This document shows positions 23,012 through 34,779 of a DNA stretch of 64,000 nucleotides, one piece after another (the stretch's first letter is position 1; each line of letters opens with the position of its first letter). The notes beneath the pieces are model-generated. The model searched no databases, had not been told where the DNA came from, and saw only the letters and a list, made by a program, of their open reading frames with translations. The position numbers and the translations under genes were made by a program. Origin of the DNA: Marasmius tenuissimus (taxonomy: Eukaryota; Basidiomycota; Agaricomycetes; Agaricales; Marasmiaceae); the NCBI GenBank assembly GCA_029532415.1, contig JAQOTA010000053.1:1240001-1304000 (forward strand), written 5' to 3'.

Positions 23012-24050
23012 AATGCCAAAATTTGAGTCAAAAGCAAGAGGATTGATGCTCCTTCAAATCTTCGGGTCACTAGGTGCGTTCCAGTTCGATCTTTGTCATT
23101 TATGAACTTATTCCCTCCCAACAGTGCACCATTGGGCACGGTTGGCTTGACTTAAAGTTGAGCAGCGATGAGCAGAGGTGTAGCCCAACGAGGCGGAGAA
23201 TTATGGCGACTCGCATCTGGTTTTTTAGACGGTTAAAAGCATGATCGGCCAGGGCATCCGGATCGTCGTGAAATCCTCAGTTCCTTCGCGAGAATGGGTC
23301 TTACCATCTCACGTCCTCCCCACGAAACAGTCGGCTCTCTACGATGTACCAGCTCGACACATTTTCTGGAAGCTCCATCCGATTGTGCACACAGATAGAT
23401 CCAAATACACATGGCCTACCACCTACCACGAATCCCGTTTCCCGTGCTGTTAAGGCCTTCAATACTTTTTATCTCCCCTGCAGCTTCACCCACCTCATCA
23501 CTCCGCGTTGGGTTGATTACCCATTGCCTCGACGTTGTCCTGCCTACTGGTCTTTAGTCTGGCCAGGCCTTCTCGGCTCCCATCATTGATCCTTCCACTC
23601 TTTTTCGAGCGAGGTTGCTGCCCTCATCGTTCTGCATTGGCACCCAGGACGCGCTATCATGCATCTGATTCCCCTTACCTTTTCCCCATCGTCACATCTT
23701 CGATCAAGCTTATTGTCCGTGTGTCTTGCGATGTGCCGTCCAAAATCATAGCTCAACGCTTTTTACTCTCATCGACATCACTCTCTTCCAACGGTACCCC
23801 ACCATACCAACTTTCCTTCTCGAGCCAGACGTACGGAGCCCCTTTTCGGCCGCCAGCATCTCATATGCTTGTCCCTTGAGCGATATGAGCGCCAATTGCT
23901 TCGTTATAGCGTCGAACGGAAGCAAACGGCCTGCCAGCACCATCGAGAACTCGAAGGCTGAAGTTGGACTCATGTTGAGTATGTGACACAAGTCATGGTT
24001 GGTTGGGCTTGGCTGGGCCGACGGTGTTGGGGTTGATGGTATCACTGATA
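23012..24050 (+). pseudogene. F4 family member B
   Basis: From ATG at about 23012 the first exon reads MPKFESKARGLMLLQIFGSL before an intron (GTGCGTTCC to CCCAACAG, about 23073-23124). This is the only copy whose first exon is open up to that donor. Exon 2 begins HHWARLA and meets a stop soon after in the predicted frame. Scattered similarity to 6.4-7.05 and 46.0-46.8 kb continues to about 24.0 kb, including a FHSFSSE reading near 23.6 kb, but in inconsistent frames. It is likely a decayed gene with an intact promoter and leader. No function is recognised. Confidence 0.3.
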
Positions 24051-24099
24051 AACTTCGGGTACGAGTCTGCCATTCCTATATTTGCTTGAAGCTGTTGCC

Positions 24100-24640
24100 T
24101 GCTATCGTGTCTTTTTTACTAGATATACTGCCTCACCGGCACATAGATTTGCTCGCGACGACGGAGTAGAAGCCGAGCTCATTCATACATTCCAGAATTG
24201 GCTCTGCCATCGTGTATGCTAATCTATATCACCTTCTCGCATGACCGAAGCCTGATATCCACGACTGGCAGCACTCATACCATCGGCAGCGGCAATAGTC
24301 AACTGCACAACAGCTTCCGTTAGCCGATACCAGGGCTTGAGTCTAGGGTTGAGGGGGCGAAGATATCTGATTGGGGACGTTCTCGTCAGGTACGAGATGT
24401 CCTTCTTATGCTCTTGTTCCGTGGCTTACAGCCTTCCTAGAGGCAACCACGGGCTGGGCAGAACCCTTTATCTCGCTAGCAGGTCCTCGAAAATGGCAAG
24501 AACGAGACAAATTGAAGCAAGCGATAGCACTCAATCGGTCACACCTCTACCTTCAGCTCGATCTCTCCTAACAGCTATCCTAGTAAAGAATGCCTATACG
24601 CTGTCTGCCTGGCAGCGGGATTGAATCCAGTCATCCGTTC
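24100..24640 (+). pseudogene. F5 family member B, diverged
   Basis: A + strand frame with GRTLYLASRSSKMARTRQIE parallels NVPYLASEFSNIARTGEI at 7.61 kb. On the - strand, YLRPLNPRLKPWYRLTEAVV near 24.34 kb also parallels HLRPFNHVFKSCYRLMEADV near 7.48 kb. Both strands therefore show similarity and the true coding strand is unclear. The exon after the conserved F5 intron was not found here. Confidence 0.3.
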
Positions 24641-26000
24641 TCATAAATTCGACTCCCTTGGATTCGTTGCTGCTGCAATATGAGCTGGAAGCCATTCGAT
24701 ATGGTGTCTTTGCTTTCTCGTGCAAAGACGACCTCCAAGATAAACCGCCAATTTGACGGATCGAAGACACTGTCCAAAGACAGAGACCAGTCCTGAGGAA
24801 CTCCGAACCAGGTGCATTAAGGCAAACTTGGCCCGCAAGCAGGTCAGATTCGTTGGGTATACCTACAAGGTACGTGTCGCGTCTGCTCCTTCCCCCCGTC
24901 TTCACTCATTATCGTCATTCAAAGTATCCGTGTCGACTCTGACGGTTGGTCCAGAGCCACCAACGCTCAACGTTTGAATGATTAATACACACGATTTCTG
25001 AACACTTGCTTGGCACGGAGCTTCCACTTTCCTGGAGTGATGGCACGCTGGCCTTGGAGGGTCCGCTGTTGTTTCGGCAGCTGCGAGCATGGCGAGGCTA
25101 CAGACGATAGGCCAGGTCAGGAGCTGGAATTTGGGGGTGGGGAAGACGAGCAAGAGCACGGCTCAGACACCGACTTGCATCACTAGATCACTGCCAAGGA
25201 CTGTGCGCTGTGCGTTGTCGTGAATTCTATTGCCCTTCCTTATCGTGCTTCCCATCTTTTGCCTCCTCTTCGTGCTTTACTACCTGGTCTGGTTTATTCT
25301 CATATATCTCCCTTCATAGTTTCATGTGCTACCTCCACCCGTACATTCACAGAGGTTGTGTGGACAAAGTAACATGTGGATTCAGACACCCCGCAGACTT
25401 GTTACTTTTGACCTTCTCGAACACTATATATCGGGTACATACTCAAACTGTACTGTGTTCCGTGGCAGCCTCTCCCTTCGTACCACTACTCTGGCGAGGG
25501 TAACATGAATGAACACCTGTCTTTTGATCTTAGAATCTCGACATTGGTGCAGGGTGGTCGAGCCGAATGTTGTACGGTTGAGTTGAAGTGACTAACGACA
25601 CTCGATGATTTGGTTTTGTTCATCTCCTGTTCGAACGCCCCAGGTTCTTGAACAAGGAATGCAACGGGAGTCTCGAAGTGTCACAGGTTCGAGACGCGCG
25701 TGGCGCAGTTCACGACGAGCAAAGCGAAGAACATCAGCCAAGAGAATGGGGCCCAGGGGGTATCGAAAGCACCACTGCACCATCTGTTACCAAGGAGAGA
25801 TGTATGGCACTTTCGGCATGAAGTTGAAACCTGGAGAAATTTTCTTGGAAGCGGAAGGAATGTAAGTAGACTACAGCAGCCGTTCACTCGGGAAAGAGCG
25901 AGGAATCTGGCTAAAACCTGTGTATGAAGACAAAGGAAGGATTAATTAATCGTTATGCTTGAAGCACAAGGTCGTGGACACCAATGGGCACTCAATGATG
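24640..26000. other. degenerate F6-like sequence, no resolved gene
   Basis: Nucleotide similarity to the second F6 block (2.2-2.45 kb) is visible at about 25.02-25.2 kb, followed by a CT-rich tract and a TATATA at about 25.43 kb. Around 25.6-25.87 kb an open + frame contains KHHCTICYQGEMYGTFGMKL and ends in a possible donor (GTAAGTAG). It has no paralog in the window and an unclear start. Nothing else was recognised. Confidence 0.3.
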
Positions 26001-26733
26001 CTTCAAATTTGGTTTCTGGCGGGCTGGACTATTTCAATCCGTGGCCATGGCCCATGATACCCACCAGCGAAAATTCATGCTCACAAGAGTTGGATTAGTA
26101 GCCAGTGAGGCCGTGTATCCAAGCCTCGTGTCCTAAGGGCCGTTGAGCATCGAACGAATGGGGATGGGAAATACTCAAATTCATCCTGGTCAAGAGTGTC
26201 GGTATGAGAACAACGGTTGGAGTGTCGAACACTTGGCCAGCTGCCATCCAGAACCTTCGCCCGCAAACTCTTGCATTCCGAACCCGTCTACCCTTGCCTT
26301 ACCGCCACTATCCCGTGTCATCGTCTATCTGCGTTCCCAATTTCTCCCATTGAGCTTCTGAGGCGTGGTTCGAAGGAGAATTCGGAATTCAGTAGAATGT
26401 GTGAACGAAGCTGTCGCTGCATTTTGAATCGGCGTGAGGGTACGAGGCGAGGCAGGGAGGAGAACACAGTGAGCGATTACAACGAATTTCGAGACACGTT
26501 GATGGTGTTGTGATAGGAAGAGTCTGATTATGACTCCAATTCTAACTTGTAGAGGAACTGGTCTGCGTTGTATGAGCCGTCGTTGCGCTGATAGTCAGCA
26601 CTCTATGATTTAGACAATCATGAGAAAGAAGCCAATTGAATGAGACTAGCGCGTACTCACGCCGTTTTTTCGAGGGCAAAAAGACCAAGGTGAGGTTATT
26701 GTGGTCGCCATCCTTATTCGTCTTCGGCATCAT
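26000..26733 (-). pseudogene. F2 family member 3
   Basis: The - strand start MMPKTNKDGDHNNLTLVF matches the start at 904. Downstream landmarks (GCTTCTGAGGCGTGGTTCGAA at about 26.35 kb and the AGCCAGTGAGG block at about 26.1 kb) keep the F2 order. The frames after the first intron disagree with the other copies, so the copy looks degenerate. It has no domain. Confidence 0.35.
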
Positions 26734-27299
26734 AGTGTCCTTCCGTGGCCTGAGTCTGTCTCTCCCAAGCGTTCCGAGGTCAAAGTCATGGCGGGTGCTA
26801 GGTCTTCATGGGTCTTGGTAAGAAGTGGTAAGTCGTGAGTGATGGGTTCTAAGTAGATGTGGTGGAGTAGTGAGTATACTGGAGGACGGAGAAACAGGAA
26901 TTTGAAAGAAACACGTCACAAACCTCGAAACACGGGCGGATTTCCGCTGGAACGGACAATTACGACCGCCTTAGTTGTTGGGTTGACACTGAAAACACCG
27001 TTTGCGCGAGCTATTCCCCTCCTCTGAGCCTCTGAGCCTCCTTTTCCGCCCCATCGGCCATTTGGTGTCTTCAGCTTTGCGGATTCTGCCCATCCTCTCG
27101 TCCTCTGGGTTTTGCTACTAATGAGTGGGCAGATGGTAGGTGATCCAAACTGAGTTTGAGAACGAATGTGGGTAGGTGCGAGTCGATGCCAGGTGGGAGT
27201 CCAACAGACTTCCTTTAAATCGCATTTTGATGACTGGTGTTTCCACGTGAGTATTTGAAAGCTCGAGGGGTGGTATTTATTGCTACTTACAGAGAGTGT

Positions 27300-28200
27300 G
27301 CTTGGTTGGCTTGGTTAAATATTGCTAGACCTGGGAGCTCATTGAGACGGTGGGTGTTGAAGAGAAAGAGATGGAGCCAATAGGCGCCCATCACAGAAAC
27401 TCCTTCTCAAACCGTCATCGCGTCCTGGCCACGAATGTCGACCATCTCTTGTTTGCTGGTTAACAAAGCTACACATTCTTCTTTGGATCTTCTGGGATGT
27501 TATCTTGGTCAACCTCTCCTCTCCGCTTCTGTAGCGTTCTCCAAATGCAACAAAGTCGGCTCTTTTATCACGACGTCGAAACCCCAACCATCGGAGGCTC
27601 GGAGGCCTCTTGCTTTCCTCTCTCCGAGAACGTTCACAGCGAATATGCTCTGATTACGCTGCTATCTGCTACTATCACCCCTCATCATCCCCTTGCTCGT
27701 CTCCCTTGAGATAATCAAACCCACTTCACCGTCAAACCTATTCGTGACGGTGCCACGACGGTCACTCGTGGTTGAGAGTGGCATTGGATTCTGATGGGTG
27801 CCCACCAACTGATGGACATCATGTACCTCGCTATCCTTCATACTCCCACTTGACGCCCTCTCCAGCCCCGAACATGCGATCTTGTGCACAGTTCCGAAAG
27901 CGTTCAGTGGTATCTCATGCCTCATGTCTTCTCCTGGTTTTAAACAAAGGTTGGAAGGTTGGGCCTTTCCCTTCCGCATTGGCTATATCTTGGGCTCTCT
28001 GAGGTCACATTGTACACGGTTGAGAAGGCCATGGGTGGATTCCAGGCTCTCTGAAACTCCATCACTGGTTCTCCCCTCCGTACTCTTACATGATCCCTCC
28101 CCCCGTACAATCACAGACGTCGAGCGGATGAAGTACTTCCCGAGTCGTGTCAAACCATCCGTCTCGCTTGAGTAGGGAACATACACTAAAGGACCGTTTA
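27300..28200 (+). pseudogene. F6 family member 3
   Basis: The frame ending at 27709 holds FPLSENVHSEYAL, matching the 15.6 kb copy. The next block (about 27.77-27.9 kb) holds RPLQPRTC, also in the 15.85 kb copy. The CT-rich segment near 28.07-28.11 kb (CCCTCC..CGTACA.TCACAGA) resembles those at 16.36 and 25.33 kb. The reading frame is broken between blocks. Confidence 0.3.
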
Positions 28201-28589
28201 TTCAGATTGAGACTACAGGCCGATTTTCTCCCCAAAGCTCGCGAACATTCTATCACAACACTGGCAGCTATACTGCATTCCTAGACGGCCTCTACTTCTG
28301 TACTGCTACTCAGTCGAGGTTATTGTGAATTGAAAGCCCATGTTTCCCATCGCAGAATCCCGATGTGAGCATCGTAAAATTGACCCATCCGCAACGAGCT
28401 CTTAACCAACAAATCGAGCTTTCAAGAAAAACTAGTCACGCTGAACTGATCATGCACTTGTACGCAATGCGAAGTTTCGAATCAATCAGTCAGAGCAAGA
28501 CTGATCTTGGGCGCAGCTACGACTATATAACGCCCTTCCGTGCGCACGAAATCGTCGGTTGTACTCTACCCCTTCGGTTCAACATGTTA

Positions 28590-30400
28590 TACTAAGAACC
28601 CAGCGCCTCGGGCCCCAACTCTGAGCTCCGCTAGTCTCAGAACTTGACACGAATCATCCGAGTCATTGTCGGCCCACATAAAGCTGGAATCGTAAACTTC
28701 GTGCTGAAGGGGAAAGACGGAATATGAATATGAAAGCTGATGCTTGGCTGCCACGGGAGTCGGCCACACTCCCCGTCAGACGGTACACCTCTGCCACGTA
28801 CTCAAGTGTCGCCTTAAACCAATCCATTCCTTTCTCTTCCGTCTTCCCAAGTCGACTCCAGTCGCCCCAGGCATGAACTTTCCGATGAACCAGGACTTAT
28901 GGGCCACGGCCCGCTACAGCACCGGTCGCTGTTCAACGAGATTGTGTAGAGAGTTTCTCTTGCAGCATCGACCAAAGTCAGCCTGATTCCCGTGAGTTTC
29001 GACTGACCCGAGGGCCGACATGGTGCTAGGTCGCCTTTACTCCCAGCGCTCGATCCATCGACATCCGTATGGGTGATGACAATTTCGTCCCATTTCTTGA
29101 TGCTACGGAATGCTCGGAACTGAAACCCAATGGTCGGTGGGTTGAGAAATCTATAAACGTCCGGGGTTGAATAGCGGCATGGTAAGAGTCAGTGATGGAA
29201 CGGGAACGTCGACCAAGACGGTATAGTGCACCTGGTTTCGGTCCAGGACGCATCCATGAGCATGCCAGTGAACAAGATTTGATCTGAGACTGAGTCAACC
29301 CGACTCAAAAGTCAGTCGATGCTACTGCGTGAAACTGAGGCTTGCTTAGATCTCACGTACCGCATCAGAGAAATGCTACATCGAGACTGCTCGCCCTGGA
29401 AGGTACGCTGGCTTTTTGATGGCCGGTCAGAACTCACTCGTTGGGAAATAGATTTTTGAGCATTGTTTCGAGTATTAAGCGTGTAAAAACGTTCCAGTAG
29501 ACGGTTGGGAGGTGACGAAGGTCGTGTTTGACTCTAGTAGTAGCATTGTTGTCCTCGAGTCGCAATCTTTCACCGCCGTCTCGTCATATTTGGACTTGAT
29601 GTCAAGTACCTACACCTTTCCTCGTTACCGTTAGCCAAGAAAAAGTCAACGAAACAGTGCATTACGCACCTGCATCCTTGACGACACCGTCTTGTGGGTT
29701 CCTTGTATTACTACCCATGTTGAGCATTCGGGATAACCTGTGACATCGGAATTCAGGTTTGAAAAAATACGTCAAGCTGAACGACGGGTATTCGCTGGGC
29801 TTTTATCAATATGTTGGGGGATGGTAGTGGTACAGAAGAATACGACTCGTTGACTACGAGTTTGATTCAGGATTATCGTACATAGGCCTTCTCCGAGTCT
29901 TCCGGCTATGCTTGAGTCATACGGCTGCCCAATGTGTTACAAACCGAAGTTTTGCTCGAGGAATATACCCTCGTGAAGGGCTTCAAAGCCATCCAATCGG
30001 CACGATTTCAACTAGAGTTCAAGAAATCAAATAGACTCTTAAGATCCAAAGGGCATAAGTTGAACTTTTACTCACGACTCGCAGAAATCCTGATAGAATC
30101 AGGATTGACATGGCTGAAAGAAGTCCTAGGAAATCTCGTCACAAAGGCCTGTGTGGTGGTGGTTTGAGCGCAAACGAACGTGGGCCCGAGTAGGTGGCCA
30201 AAAGGGAATTGTCTGTGCCTGGTGGATTCTTGTGGGTCCAAAATGAGGTTCAAATTTCCGCCTCGGGCCGACTCTCTTCCCACAACTTCCATGTTCATTT
30301 TTCAATCCTCCCTGAAGTCTGTCCGACGGTCAGCCATGCAGAATAGCATCTCTTCAAAAATTCGGCGCGTGCAAGTAATGTCAACTTGGGATCCATCACG
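28590..30400 (-). pseudogene. F3 family member C, degenerate
   Basis: The - strand blocks follow the order of F3-B. NMEVVGRESARGGNL at about 30.27 kb corresponds to TWKLWEERISARGG, but lacks four bases and is therefore frame-shifted relative to that copy. FLNPPTIGFQFRAFRSIKKW at about 29.13 kb matches FLKLQAFGIELRAIRSLNNG. EKGMDWFKATLEYVAEVYRL at about 28.8 kb matches the FEERLEYLSDVYRA block. It is divergent to F1-C, as F3-B is to F1-B. Stops and frameshifts suggest it is no longer intact. Confidence 0.35.
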
Positions 30401-30465
30401 ACGGAAATTGGAACTGAAAGGAGGGTACAGTCGCTTTGGTAAGTCGTACTCTTGAAGTCACCGTG

Positions 30466-30498
30466 GACCGCTGACCGCTGATTGATGGTCTACAAGGA
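30466..30498 (+). promoter_or_regulatory. conserved F1 upstream box (C copy)
   Basis: Same GACCGCTGACCGCTG direct repeat and following ATTGATGGTCTACAAGGA as upstream of F1-B, again a little over 200 bp before the F1 start codon. Confidence 0.35.
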
Positions 30499-30693
30499 TT
30501 TCATCCTTCCATATCGTTAACAAGGACAGCATCGAGTCACGGTCGTAGAATTTTGCGGGTCTGGTGCGGCGAAAAAATCCAAAACAGGCGTTGCTGTAGG
30601 CTTGGAACATCTGTCATCGACATGTGTTGACCACGATGGAGCTAAACGGCTTATCTCTTGACCATCATCTTCTTCCCTCTCGTCTATTGCTCG

Positions 30694-32758
30694 ATGCTCC
30701 CGGGATTTTTTCACAACACGCAGAGCCTGCGTATCACCGGCGGTAGCTTCAACCAGGTTCAGCGAGATCAGTACAATTACACGACAATACTCCAAGCAAA
30801 GGAGGAGGAACTCACGGAATTCGATGACGTGAGTAGGGAATGTTCTGCTGAGCCGCGTGAATCTGACGTTGGTCCCAGTATTTCAAGGTGAAAAGAGGTT
30901 CGCTCATGAAGTTGAAGGACGTTGGGTGTTCCACATACCCGCGACGATGGGACTATGGGGATAGAAGGGAGGGGGAGGAGGGGAAACCTCGAGTTGACAG
31001 GACAGTCTGTACAACAAGGGTGCTGGATCGGCCGGGAATGGTGTTTACAGTGGTGCAGTATAGCGGACCGGATGCGCAGAGAGTATGTCAATGAAATCTC
31101 GAGATAGATGAACCATCTAACTCTTTCTCTAGGTTTTCGAAGAAGACTTTCGGAGGTTGTCGAGAATACTGTGTGCCCTTTCTCCAAGTTTTTATCATCA
31201 CGGACACTCAAATCACGCTAGGACTTCGAATGCGTCGCAAATCTACGGCTACACTAAGTCGTCTATTCCCTCGATCATAATGCATAACGGTACGTGGTCG
31301 CATGCTGTGGGTCGAGCTTGACTGACGTTTCTATTGCAGAACTGATACCAGCTGCGCACTTGGATGTTGGGTCGTTTGGTAAGCTTTATGTCAGTAGTGT
31401 AGCTGTAAGTGGCCGACACGATATCTGGATTCATCGCAATAAACTGTTTATAGTGGCAATTGGGTTTTGACTGGTTTACCACCTCGGAGGTGTGGTTGGA
31501 TGTTGGAAGAGGAGTGTTTTGTCGTGGTCCACCAGGGCCAGGCAGACTGTCAGTGTGGGATGGTTTTGGGATCGGAGACACGCCTTTGACCGCAGATCTT
31601 CTTCAAGAAGATGTTTTGATGCGCTTCTTGGCGAGTCTAAAGTCGAAGCAAGTGGATCGCATCGTCGTTGAGAGGTTCGCGTCGGCACCGGCAGGTGTTC
31701 GGACGCCGCTCCGGGATTCGGCTTTTGTGCCTGAACGAGTCTCTCAGCCAACCGTCTTTTCCACGTTGACAAACACCCCCATCGCCGTCGCAAACAATGT
31801 CTGCGAGAGCCTCTACGATGATCTTTCAGATCAGACATTGTTGGCAAATGGGCTGACCAGGTGCGTGTTTGAAGAAACCATCTACTTGCTTGTCTGACAC
31901 ATCGAGTAGATTCGCACTCACTGGTTCACTCCGGGATATTTGGTTGGAATGGAATAGAGATGCATATAGGCCCTGGATGTCACAAGCTTCAAGCATTTTT
32001 CATGCTCGTGGAATCGATTTATGGGAAGATTTGGGTGTCTACAGTGCGTTATAAGGCTTTCAGATTCCCTTTCTGCCTGCTAACATCTTCTAGAAGTTGT
32101 CTACCCTCATGCCGACCTAGTCAGCGACTTCCTAGACCCCTCTGAAGCCCAACTCGAGCGACAATCCCCACAACCAATCTACCTCTTCATTCACCCACCA
32201 CCTTACGACCTGCATGATTGTGAAACATCTTCCCTCCATCATTGGTCTTTTCACGAAGACGGTTGCTCCCCCCTCTCTCGCGAAACCTGTCACAGCCTTG
32301 GCCTCCCCATCCAACTCAAATTTCGTTCCCATTCACGTCTTTGGTCCAAGGACACCTACAGACAGATGCACCAATATCAGCTCAACCGAGGCTTCGACCC
32401 CTCCACCATTGATTTTGCTCGATACCTTGGACAAGATAAGAACATTTTCCGGCCTGTGAACGACTCGGATCGGTTCGAGATCCAAGTTGAAGAAGGTTTG
32501 CTTCGTCACACTCAGTTCTTTGCTATAGCCTGACGTTCTCTTATTCCGTTGTTAGAATCTCTGCCTAAAAGTCGAGCCTCAACGTCAACGCCAACATCCG
32601 ACATGTCAGGGATCATAGACCTCGGTCCAATCCACCCAAGCTCGGTCTCTGTGGCGTCTGAAATTCAAGAAGGGTCCGCCAGCTTTGGATCGCGCTTCCT
32701 CGAGATTCCGGCTGAATCGGTCACTACGACGAAGAGTTTCGACATGGAGGTGGACTGA
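30694..32758 (+). CDS. F1-C, FNxVxGDQ-family protein, 551 aa, nine exons
   Basis: Exons: 30694-30828, 30879-31082, 31133-31170, 31222-31289, 31340-31404, 31454-31860, 31910-32043, 32094-32495 and 32556-32758. Introns are GT-AG and 49-60 bp, and the exons total 552 codons. The ATG is preferred over an upstream in-frame TTG because it aligns with F1-B. The motif GSFNQVQRDQYNY follows MLPGFFHNTQSLRITG. Exon 2 has three extra codons in an acidic run (REGEEGKPR). Conserved pieces are VVQYSGPDAQR, IYGYTKSSIPS, WLDVGRGVFCRGPPGPG and SLHHWSFHEDG, with a C-terminal FDMEVD. No known catalytic domain is seen. It is closest to F1-B in its 5' half, while its last exon is more like F1-A. Confidence 0.85.
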
Positions 32759-32888
32759 TGCGAGGTAAGACCATTCGTTCCGTACCTCTGCGGCTCACGC
32801 AACTCAATCATTCTCGACTAGATTTTCCCTCTCTTCTATTCAGGTCGCGCGTCGAGATTCTGGGCGCATTGTTTTAGTTTATGTATTT

Positions 32889-33490
32889 CTATTCACTTGT
32901 GTAACACATAGAATCAAATCGGATTTTGACATGTCTTCTTATCACTGTACCTCTAGCCTGCTTGGAATCCACATGCGGCCAAGTTACCGTCACCTCATCG
33001 GAAATGTATGATCGGGCACGAAGCGAAAAACTAGGGTTCAATCCTCTCTTTGCGAGATAGCGCAACTCCTTGAGAGTATGCCCCTCGCTCGCCACCTGAG
33101 AGAATGGTTCGACCCTATCCAACTCCTTGTCAGACTCCCTGGTCGAGCCTGATCCTGATTCCTGCTTCGTCGGGTCACTCATCCAGGGAGCAAACCATGT
33201 CTCGGATCTCCCTTGGGCAAAGTCGTGAGATATTCCCGGATGGTTTGAGCAGCTCGACCTGAGGGGGCGTGAGTTGATTGAGCAGCGCTATAGCAAGAGG
33301 TAAATGGTCACTTGAAGGTACGTGACGAAGAAAGCACAGTCGACTTACCACCGGGGGAATCTTGCGTTGGGTCAAAACGACCAATCCTGGGAAGGGGGGA
33401 GACACGTTCCTTTGGCTCTATTGAAGTTAACCCGGAATTAGGGCTCTGAACACACAAAGGGTGCACGGACAGAACTTACACTTCGAGAGG
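32889..33490 (-). pseudogene. tail-to-tail - strand gene remnant beside F1-C
   Basis: The - strand shows an exon with RIGRFDPTQDSPG, an intron (GTAAGTCG to GCTATAG, about 33292-33350), and then PPQVELLKPSGNIS ending MVCSLDE and a stop at 33175. The copy near 51.8 kb has PPQPALSKPSGNIS ending MVCPLDG and a stop in the same place, which is strong evidence for a real C-terminus. A second open stretch beyond the stop (FSQVASEGHTLKELRYLAKR, to 32889) is also conserved at 51.6 kb. Alternative splicing or a second exon frame is therefore possible. The family is unknown. Confidence 0.4.
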
Positions 33491-33499
33491 AGTGACGGG

Positions 33500-34400
33500 A
33501 CCTATGTATGCTATATGTTAGCTCATCTAGGAGGTTTCGGGACTGATTAGGATATCCATACCGTTGTATTTCCAATGATCAGTACGGGAAAGCTGGTGTT
33601 GCCACCGATACATCTACGTTGTTGACCTCGAGCCCTCCTCTTCCATCTCTACCATGCTATCCATTGGCTTCAGCTAGCGTGCTACACGCTGAACCGTTCC
33701 CTCCGTCCCTGGTGTCCACTGAATATCAGAAGACAACAATCGCAGCATGAAATTTATCTGACGCTGAACAGTCTGATTCAAGTTCAACTAGAGACCACCT
33801 ATCACTGCTCGTCCAAGCCTCAGGTTCAAGAAGCATAAACGACGCTCCCTGGGCGTGAAAGGGCTGGAACATCAAAGTGTTGCACCGCTCGTGTTCTCGA
33901 ATGAATCATGGCGGCTTCTGCAATATGGGAGCTTCGATTATTGTAGCTACATGTATTCGAGCTTGAGGGTGTGGATGTCGCGCTGAGGTAGTCGGATACA
34001 ATAAGGTGCTGGCACGGAACAAGCTAAAACGTTTCGTGGTTCGAGCGAAAAGCCATCTTGAATCTCTGATGACGCTACCCGTCCAATGGCACATCGTGTA
34101 GCCAGCTTGTACACGTGGGTAGCAGCCAACGGCGACAGCGATGAGAGATGCGTCGTAACAGCAGTGTTATCTTGTGCACTATGAGTCATGCTCGAAGTCG
34201 AAGACCGTAGCATGAGTCGAAGCTACAGGTGGTTGCTGGACGGGATAGGGAAATGACGGCGTCTGCGACGATTCGACCTGGTTTGAAAGGTCAAGGAATA
34301 GTCGTTCTCTTGAGGAGAAGGTTGAGAGGACGGATCGGGGATGGTGAATCTGGTGTTGTAAATGAAAAATACGATGCATTGGCTATGGGATAATTGAGCG
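33500..34400 (-). pseudogene. F2-like fragment (member 4), decayed
   Basis: Landmarks resembling the F2 3' part (GAAGCATAAACGACGCTCCC near 33.83 kb) are present. Further right is the TRFTIPDPSSQPSPQENDY block at about 34.35 kb. An F2 start codon could not be located. Probably a truncated copy. Confidence 0.3.
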
Positions 34401-34743
34401 AGTCAGAGACGTTGACGTCCAGTCCTCGGGTGCTCTTTCAAGATCTTTTGGCCGAAATCCAACTAGGAGTGTTTCTGTAGATCAACAGGCTAGGAATTGT
34501 TGACGATTGAGATGGTTGTAACATAGCGTAGCTTTCTAAACCAATTCCATCGATTCCCTGTTCAATTATAGCAGTCCATCCCTTTCTGCAGCTTGACATT
34601 GGCCTTCATGGTGACTTTGAAGGTTAAAAACTGAGATGTTTTGAGGAGAGAAGCTGCGAATGAGAGAGGATGTTGTGAACAGTGAGAGTTGGTGATGCGC
34701 TTGGCTCTGGAGCTTGGGCCCGGTTCGGGGAAATGTCCCGCTT

Positions 34744-34754
34744 TGACTCATTGG
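34744..34754 (+). promoter_or_regulatory. TGACTCATTGG promoter element (F4-C)
   Basis: A perfect TGACTCATTGG in the same flanking context (GTCCCGCTT before, CGCCCGGACCAGGTT after). The CT-rich tract downstream is shorter than in the other copies, and no clean start codon follows. Confidence 0.5.
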
Positions 34755-34779
34755 CGCCCGGACCAGGTTTGCCTTTCCC